The notes beneath the pieces are model-generated. The model saw only the letters and a list, made by a program, of their open reading frames with translations, was not told the DNA's origin and searched no databases. The position numbers and the translations under genes were made by a program. Below are positions 58,399-64,000 of a DNA stretch of 64,000 nucleotides, piece by piece. Origin of the DNA: Kitasatospora azatica KCTC 9699 (GTDB lineage: Bacteria > Actinomycetota > Actinomycetes > Streptomycetales > Streptomycetaceae); contig NZ_JQMO01000003.1 of the NCBI RefSeq assembly GCF_000744785.1, positions 5,208,001 through 5,272,000 of the forward strand. The letters run 5' to 3'. The stretch's first letter is position 1. The number at the start of each line of letters is the position of its first letter.

Positions 58399-61300
58399 TG
58401 CCTGGCCCCTTCGAGTGCATACTGCTGGGTGATTTCGGCGCGGCACTCTGCGTCGGCGCCGCGCATGGAGGTGGGCGTAGGCCAAGTGCTCTCCTCGACG
58501 ATGCCGTCCGCATAGTGGCCTGCCGCCCGCATGAGGCTGCCGAGTACGGCGGTTCCGCCCGGTGTACCCCAGGTGGTCGGCTCCCAGTGGGACCACTCTT
58601 TTCGGAGCTTGCCCAGGACGGAGGCGACGTGGCTCTCCTCGCTGGGGTCGCAGATCGCGACCCGGGCGAGCAGGAGTTCCTCAGCCTCGTCGAACAGGGC
58701 CTTGGGGAAGGGGAACGGCGGCAGGGACTGCTCGGCTGTCTGACGGATGTACCCGACGGCGACGGCGTGCAGGGCGCGCTCCACAGCCGACGGCGCGAAC
58801 GGGGTCGCGCTGGTGGGTTCGACCTGGGCGTACAGCCGTTGGTGGTAGCTGCGGAAGCGCTCGAAGTGGCTCCGGTCGCGTGGTTTGGCCGCTCCGTAGA
58901 GGGTGACTACCAGGCCGGGACGCTTGTCCCACTTGCGGCCGACGCGCCCGGTGACCTGGATGTACTGAGAGGTGTTCTTGGGCTGGCCCACTACGGCCAT
59001 CAGGGACAGACGGTCGATGTCGATACCGACTTCGATAAGGCTGGACGCGAGGCAGACATCGATGGCTTTGCCGTCCTTGGCCTTCTGGGCAAGCTTCTCC
59101 ATCGCTTCGGGAATCTGGTCCTGGCGGAGCCGACTCGTCATCTCCTCCACGCGGTTGAGGTAGCGGACCTCCGTACGGTCCGCACTGGAGCGGTTGTTGA
59201 TGGTCTTGAGGTAGTCGGGGATGTCGGACTGCATCAGTGAGAGGGAGTTGCCGAGCTCGCGGAGGCTGTTGAAGAAGGCCATCAGCGTCCACCAGGGGTC
59301 CTGCTGCTCCCCGTCCGGAGCGTCCTTCGCTGCTTGCAGGAGTGAGGCGAAGGAGCGCACTTGGGTGGTCTGCATGGAACCGAGCGCGGGCGCGTGGACG
59401 CCGATGTACCTCCGCCCCGGGAGGAGCTCTCCGCTGGCGTGGTCGCGTGCGTATACCGCGAAGAACGAGTCCGCCGCGTCGATGCCGTGCGGAGGGAAGA
59501 GGTGGACCGTGTCGCGTGCGTACAGGGCACGGACCTGTTCCTCGTGGCGGCGGATGGTCGCCGTCGAGGCGATGATCTTCGGTGGGGCCGGAGCTGCTCC
59601 GCGCGAGTCGGTGCACAGGTTCTCGATGAGTCCCTCGTACAGGCCGGTCATCGAGCCGAGGGGGCCTGCGATCAGGTGCAGCTCGTCCTGGATCACGAGC
59701 TCGGGAGGCGAGTAGTCACGCTGTCCGGACTCTCCGAGTCCGAACAGGGCTCGTGCGCGGGGGTTCCAGGCGAGCAGCGCGAACTTGTCCACCGTCCCGA
59801 TGACGAGGGACGGGCGGTACTCGTACACATCGTCGTCTACGACATAGACCGGGAGTGGGCGCCTGGTGGTGGAGAATTCGCAGTTCGTGTCAGGGCAGAG
59901 GAAGAGGACGCGTCCGCCGTACGCCTCGTAGCCCGCGATGGTGTTCTGCCTCTCGGTCTGCTGCGGCCTTCCGCGTGGGGTCCGGCTTCGCCCGCCTGAC
60001 GCTGAGTCAGGGTCCTGGACGCTCTTCACCGGCCCCATCTGGGCGGCGCACCACGGGCAGCGCAGGAGCAGGAAGGGGTTGTCTCCCCCCTCGCGGGCGA
60101 GTGCCTTCAACGCTGAGACGGCGTCGCTGTTCTTGTTCGGCGTCGAGTCGCCACCGACCCAGATGCCGATGGAGAACCGCTCGCTGCCCAGCCCTTCCTC
60201 CCGGTCGCGCAGGTCTTCGAGCGCGCAGATCAGCCCGGCGGCGCGGAGGAACTGCTGCGCGGTCAGCAAGCGCAGGGTGTAGCGCATGAGGATGGTGACG
60301 CTGGCGTCGCTGGGTTCGCGCAGCCGCCGCAGCAGGATCGCGAAGGCGGAGAGGCCGAGATATGCCTCGGTCTTTCCACCCCCGGTGGGGAAGAAGATCA
60401 GGTCGACGGCGAGGCGGTCCGGATGCGCGGGGTCAGCGGTGGAGGGGATCGCGGCGAGCAGGAAGGCGATCTGGAAAGCGCGCCATGCACCGCGCCCCGC
60501 CTGTGCTGCGGCCTTCTCGTCGGGCGGTTCGCCCTCGACACGGATCCGCCCGTCGACGAGCCGGGTGGTGCGCAGCTCGGCGCCGGAACGCACCTGCTGC
60601 TTGAGCATGGCCGCGTTGGCCAGCCGGAAGGCCCGGCCGATCTGGCTGGCGGGGTCGCGGACGAGCTCGAGCCCTTCTCGCATGCGCTCCAGTGCCCTGG
60701 TGCAGTCGGCCATGTGCCGCTCGGCGGTCGCGCGGAACTCCTCTTCCAGTGCCGCCGCCTGGGTCCTATGTGCCTCGATCCAGCCCGCATACTCCGCCAG
60801 GACCCGTTCGAGCTGGGCCATGCCGCCCGGCTCGGTCCCGGCAAGCTGCGCCATAGAGACGGTCAGGGGCTGGCCGTCCTCCAGGACGATGTCGGGGGTG
60901 ATACTGGGAGTCTCGTACTCCGGGAGCGGATCGGCCTTCGCCCACCGCGACCGTCCCGCGTTGTCGGGATCGTCCCAGTCGGCGGAACAGCCATGTCCGA
61001 CGGCGTACGTTTGTGCGTGCCGGTAGATGAGCCGGAAGGACGCGTCGTCAGGGTGTGCTCCGGCTTCGGCGCTCTCGGGGTAGGGGACGATCCAGGTGTT
61101 CTCGGGAGTCGCTGTCATCCCGGCCTGGAAGAGGGATGCGGCATCCACCGCCCTAACTCCCGGCAGGGACCGGTTCACGAGGGCGATGGTCGTCAGGGTG
61201 CCTGCGGCGTGCCGCCGCAGGTTCACTGTCAGCCGCAGGTCGAGCCCCTCCAGTCCCGTGGACTCGCTGGCTACTGGGATCAGTTCGCGGTGGAGTCGGG

Positions 61301-61868
61301 GGATCCGCTCGAAGTGTTCAGGAGCCAGTCGCCACACCGCCTTGACCGGGATGCGGGTCCACCAGGTGCGCCGGGCCCCGCCCGGGAGGTCGATCCTGAT
61401 CTGCTCATACCGGCCGCCGGTCGCCTCGATCTTCAGACCGGTCCGCGGATCCGGGGTCAGGAGGAACGAGATGCCCATGGCTGTGGGCCTGCGTTCGTTG
61501 GCGCCCGAGAGATCGAAGTCGGCGTCGTCAGAGGTCGCTCCCAACCGCCCGGCGGATCCTTCCCACGCCCCGGTCTGCGGCCCCTCGGTGTCCTCGGCGG
61601 TCAGGCCGGGCACGATGGCCTGGTCGGCGATCTTGGGGCTTGCCGCACCGGCGACGGGGTAGAGGACGCCGACGCCGTATCGGATCAGGGGGGCGCGCTC
61701 CAGGATCTCCTCGCCGGTGGCGGCATTGGTCCAGGGGCCGTATGAGTCCTCCTTCTTGTCGAAGGTGAACCTGTCCAGAGGCTTGCCGGCGGGCGATGGG
61801 CCCAGGAGCTCGTCCCGCAGGGCCCTGATGATCTCGTCACGGCCGGCTGTCCGGTCTTTCTCGGGCAT
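58395..61868 (-). CDS. drmA: DISARM-like helicase DrmA
   Basis: 1157 aa from the ATG at 61868. The N-terminal ~480 residues are the DrmA-specific part (EDSYGPWTNAATGEEILERA; PLIRYGVGVLYPV). The helicase core has P-loop PTGGGKT (494-500), a DELH Walker B (728-731), ASTATIRRHEEQVRALYARD, and motif V/VI LIEVGIDIDRLSLM with QVTGRVGRK. A zinc site lies between the helicase motifs (CPWC at 604-607, CPDTNC at 659-664). DrmA is the SF2 helicase of DISARM and forms a DNA-binding complex with DrmB. The start is two bases after the NERD-helicase stop and the end overlaps drmB, so this is one operon. Confidence 0.92.
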   Translation of the reverse strand: MPEKDRTAGRDEIIRALRDELLGPSPAGKPLDRFTFDKKEDSYGPWTNAATGEEILERAPLIRYGVGVLYPVAGAASPKIADQAIVPGLTAEDTEGPQTGAWEGSAGRLGATSDDADFDLSGANERRPTAMGISFLLTPDPRTGLKIEATGGRYEQIRIDLPGGARRTWWTRIPVKAVWRLAPEHFERIPRLHRELIPVASESTGLEGLDLRLTVNLRRHAAGTLTTIALVNRSLPGVRAVDAASLFQAGMTATPENTWIVPYPESAEAGAHPDDASFRLIYRHAQTYAVGHGCSADWDDPDNAGRSRWAKADPLPEYETPSITPDIVLEDGQPLTVSMAQLAGTEPGGMAQLERVLAEYAGWIEAHRTQAAALEEEFRATAERHMADCTRALERMREGLELVRDPASQIGRAFRLANAAMLKQQVRSGAELRTTRLVDGRIRVEGEPPDEKAAAQAGRGAWRAFQIAFLLAAIPSTADPAHPDRLAVDLIFFPTGGGKTEAYLGLSAFAILLRRLREPSDASVTILMRYTLRLLTAQQFLRAAGLICALEDLRDREEGLGSERFSIGIWVGGDSTPNKNSDAVSALKALAREGGDNPFLLLRCPWCAAQMGPVKSVQDPDSASGGRSRTPRGRPQQTERQNTIAGYEAYGGRVLFLCPDTNCEFSTTRRPLPVYVVDDDVYEYRPSLVIGTVDKFALLAWNPRARALFGLGESGQRDYSPPELVIQDELHLIAGPLGSMTGLYEGLIENLCTDSRGAAPAPPKIIASTATIRRHEEQVRALYARDTVHLFPPHGIDAADSFFAVYARDHASGELLPGRRYIGVHAPALGSMQTTQVRSFASLLQAAKDAPDGEQQDPWWTLMAFFNSLRELGNSLSLMQSDIPDYLKTINNRSSADRTEVRYLNRVEEMTSRLRQDQIPEAMEKLAQKAKDGKAIDVCLASSLIEVGIDIDRLSLMAVVGQPKNTSQYIQVTGRVGRKWDKRPGLVVTLYGAAKPRDRSHFERFRSYHQRLYAQVEPTSATPFAPSAVERALHAVAVGYIRQTAEQSLPPFPFPKALFDEAEELLLARVAICDPSEESHVASVLGKLRKEWSHWEPTTWGTPGGTAVLGSLMRAAGHYADGIVEESTWPTPTSMRGADAECRAEITQQYALEGARQ

Positions 61869-61870
61869 GG

Positions 61871-63592
61871 CTATTCTCCCAGTACCAATCGGCGGAAGTC
61901 GGGGCGCGCGGTGTCCCGGGCGATGATGGTGAGGTCGTCGCGCGCCCGCGACGAGGCGATGTAGAAGAGAGCTTCGCTCCTGGCGTCCTTGATCTCCTCG
62001 ATATCAGTGACGATCACTGCCGCCGCGTCCATTCCCTTGAACGCGTGGACTGTTCCGTAGGCGATGGCCCCGCTTTGCGGCTTGGCGAACGGGGCCAGCC
62101 GCCGGGACCATCGCGGGTCGGTGCACAGTTCTGCGGCACTGCCCTTCCCGCGGGTTGACAGCACCACGATCTCGTCCGTGGCGAAGCCGTCCGCGTGGAG
62201 CCTGGCTAGGTGCTTGACCAAGTGCTGGTCCTGCTCCGCAGGCGTGCTCCACCACTCCCGTACGGCCTCGCGGTCGTTCTCCGCGCGCAGGGTGTCGCTG
62301 TATCCGGGGTCCAGATGCGAGGTCTCCTCCACGTACTGGGAGATCGAGGGGACGTTGCGGCAGTTCGCCGTCAGGGTGAAGGACGCGGAAGCGGTGCCCG
62401 CTCGGTCCTTGAGCAGGCCGATTCCGGCATAGCCGGAGTCGTAGATCGCCTGGTTTGTGAAGTCGCCGAAGTGCAGCCACCTGCCGCTGCCGAGCCCTCC
62501 GCGGACGGACGTATCGAGGACGTCCAGGTAGGAGTCCAGCATGAGGTCCTGTGCCTCGTCGACGACCAGGGCGTCAAATGGCGGGAGCCCCTCGAGAAGC
62601 GCGCCGAGGGCGAGTTCCGGGAGTACTTCGGTGAAGAAGCCGCCCTCGCCCTTGTGATGCTCCGATGCGTTCGGTGCGAGCTTCCCCATATAACTGTGGA
62701 GTGTTCCCGCAGTTATCAGGCGGTCACTGGCGGTCTCCTCTTTGAGCCACTGGCCCAGGAGGTTGTTGTAGCAGCAGAGGAGCACACGCGAGCCGTCGGC
62801 GGCGAGTCGGCGGGCGGCCTCCAAGGCGATGAAGGTCTTGCCGGTGCCGGCCGCTCCCTTCACGATGCAGCGCGGATTCTCGGCGATCATGTCGAGCAAC
62901 TGATACTGCTGCCGCGTGAACCGCTCGGCCTCCTCCTGTCGGCGGTAGCGACGGATCTTGGGCGGCTCGGCGAACTCGAAGCTTGGCCGCAGCTGGTCCG
63001 CGATGCGCGCGCAGTTCACCAGAGTCGGCTCAGCGTGTGACAGGGAGAACCAGGAGCGGACACTCGGGGTTCCGGCGAGGTGCTCACGATGGCCATTCAG
63101 GACGGCGCGCAGCAGGGCTGAGATGGAGTTGCGGTGGAAGGCGACCGTGTCGATCGCCTGCCAGCTGTGCCACTCGGTGGGGTTGGGCACCTGGAAGCGG
63201 GCGTGGGTGAAGCAGACAGCGGAGATGATGGGGAGGCGCGGCAGCTGGGGGTTAGCCTTCTTGAGCTGTGTGGCGATCGCGTGCATTGCCTCGTCGGCCT
63301 GCTTGAACGGCCCGCGGGCCTCCGGCTGCTGCTGACCGAGTTTCCAGTGGCCGTCTGCGAACCGGACGACGTGCAGGTGCGACTTCACTTCCAGGCAGAC
63401 GACGCCGCTGCCCGGGACGATGACCACGAAGTCGGCCTCGCCCTGGACCTGCCTGGGGTGCTTGGCGATGCCCAGGGAGTGGAGTGCGATCCATCCTTCC
63501 GTGGCCGGATCGTCGCGCAGCCGTTCGAAGACCTCGCGCTCCCCTGGGCTGGTGCTCTCCGGGGCGAAGGACGGCGGGATCATTCGGGTCAT
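61871..63592 (-). CDS. NERD-nuclease / SF1 (UvrD-like) helicase
   Basis: 573 aa from the ATG at 63592 (MTRMIPPSFAPESTSPGERE). Residues ~15-130 are a NERD nuclease-related domain: QGEADFVVIVPGSGVVCLEV with the acidic/Lys set Asp54, Glu68 and Lys70. Residues ~220-573 are a UvrD-like helicase: P-loop GAAGTGKT (246-253), VVDEAQDL (344-350), TLTANCRN, YGTVHAFKGMDAAAVIVTD and a final IASSRARDDLTII. NERD-helicases occur in phage-defence operons, including next to DrmAB. The ATGA start overlaps the upstream gene, so all four genes here are coupled. It may supply the nuclease function that DrmC gives in standard DISARM (inference). Confidence 0.9.
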   Translation of the reverse strand: MTRMIPPSFAPESTSPGEREVFERLRDDPATEGWIALHSLGIAKHPRQVQGEADFVVIVPGSGVVCLEVKSHLHVVRFADGHWKLGQQQPEARGPFKQADEAMHAIATQLKKANPQLPRLPIISAVCFTHARFQVPNPTEWHSWQAIDTVAFHRNSISALLRAVLNGHREHLAGTPSVRSWFSLSHAEPTLVNCARIADQLRPSFEFAEPPKIRRYRRQEEAERFTRQQYQLLDMIAENPRCIVKGAAGTGKTFIALEAARRLAADGSRVLLCCYNNLLGQWLKEETASDRLITAGTLHSYMGKLAPNASEHHKGEGGFFTEVLPELALGALLEGLPPFDALVVDEAQDLMLDSYLDVLDTSVRGGLGSGRWLHFGDFTNQAIYDSGYAGIGLLKDRAGTASASFTLTANCRNVPSISQYVEETSHLDPGYSDTLRAENDREAVREWWSTPAEQDQHLVKHLARLHADGFATDEIVVLSTRGKGSAAELCTDPRWSRRLAPFAKPQSGAIAYGTVHAFKGMDAAAVIVTDIEEIKDARSEALFYIASSRARDDLTIIARDTARPDFRRLVLGE

Positions 63593-64000
63593 CGGGTGTC
63601 CTCCGTTGCGCTGAGTCGGCAGAGGGCGTGCAGGGGGACCTGCAGGGTGTCGGGCAGGATGTCGTCGATGCGGGCGATGAGTGTCTCGCTATCCGGTCCG
63701 GTCGGGCTGACGGTGCACCAACCAGCTGCGACGAGTCGCTCCACGCTGTCCGGGGTCAGCGCCCGCTGGAGGTCGTGGGCGTACCGCTGCCCGGCGCTGC
63801 GGTGGGCGCTGTCGATCCGCCGCAGACGCTCCCAGGCTCCGTCGACGTCAGCCCCAAGCGCCAGGTAGCGCAGCACAACAGCGAAGTCGTCCTTGCTCCT
63901 CGGCCGGATACACCAGCCGCTTACCCAGTAGCCGACGTTGGCGGTGACGGCTCCCAGACTGCGGAGTTCGCCGGCGACGCCACGGATGCCTCGAGGGTGC
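63589..64000 (-). CDS. unrecognised protein, C-terminal part (5' end beyond right edge)
   Basis: The frame enters from the right edge and stops at 63589, overlapping the NERD-helicase start by four bases; at least 136 residues are visible. The sequence (GIRGVAGELRSLGAVTANVG; YWVSGWCIRPRSKDDFAVVL; ALTPDSVERLVAAGWCTVSP) is soluble and helical. I do not recognise it and it lacks methyltransferase motifs. As the most upstream visible member of the operon it is a candidate DISARM accessory gene; its N-terminus is needed to name it. Confidence 0.7.
   Translation of the reverse strand, partial: HPRGIRGVAGELRSLGAVTANVGYWVSGWCIRPRSKDDFAVVLRYLALGADVDGAWERLRRIDSAHRSAGQRYAHDLQRALTPDSVERLVAAGWCTVSPTGPDSETLIARIDDILPDTLQVPLHALCRLSATEDTR

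Noticed and set aside
1..64000. CRISPR array, rRNA, prophage structural genes or replication origin
   Set aside because: No regularly spaced repeats, rRNA-like blocks, capsid or terminase genes, or DnaA-box or iteron clusters were seen on reading the window.

Overview
The window is high-GC actinobacterial DNA, very probably Streptomyces: GTG starts are common, third codon positions are G/C rich, and the insertion sequences, RHS protein, recombinases and NB-ARC/TPR proteins are of streptomycete type. Most of it is an accessory region, a mosaic of conflict and defence modules separated by insertion sequences (IS) and by three copies of one serine recombinase. No tRNA, rRNA, CRISPR array or phage structural gene was found.

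Layout. 1-4.5 kb: the 5' part of a WGR/DUF4132 gene running off the left edge, an unknown gene, and a TIM-barrel protein with a zinc site like that of tRNA-guanine transglycosylase. 4.7-7.5 kb: decayed recombinase copy 1, then an IS701-family element. 7.5-13 kb: a WXG/RHS polymorphic toxin with its immunity gene. 13-16.7 kb: IS debris, including an ISAs1 element with a 10-bp target duplication that splits a small gene. 16.7-26.5 kb: an NLR-like cluster. It holds two overlapping TIR-NB-ARC-TPR genes, a small Bell-like protein ending in an amyloid-signalling-type motif, a divergent stand-alone TIR protein, and an NB-ARC-TPR protein that starts with the same motif. 26.5-33 kb: IS and recombinase remnants, a SWIM zinc-finger protein, a TOTE-type primase-helicase with an Lsr2-like tail, and an unknown partner. 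33.6-35 kb: recombinase copy 2, the only intact one. 35.6-41.8 kb: an unknown overlapping gene pair with one membrane protein, then a hydrolase-CHAT fusion with a second alpha/beta hydrolase. 42.2-43.6 kb: recombinase copy 3, broken by an amber codon and a frameshift.

44.3-54.8 kb is a restriction-type island: a cytosine-5 methyltransferase, a Vsr endonuclease, a NaeI-like endonuclease, a frameshifted AbrB-like gene, and an operon of PIN-like protein, MORC-type GHKL ATPase, Mrr-helicase fusion and an unknown protein. After a complete IS at 55.1-56.3 kb, 56.5-64 kb holds a DISARM-like operon on the minus strand (drmB, drmA, a NERD-nuclease/SF1 helicase, and an unknown gene cut by the right edge).

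How the parts fit. The methyltransferase would protect the host's own sites against the NaeI-like enzyme, Vsr would repair the T:G mismatches that cytosine methylation causes, and the MORC/Mrr-helicase operon probably acts on foreign or damaged DNA. The NLR-like cluster looks like abortive-infection signalling with TIR (NAD-directed) and Bell-like (membrane-directed) outputs. The repeated recombinase with conserved 3' flanks suggests that several blocks arrived as separate mobile elements.
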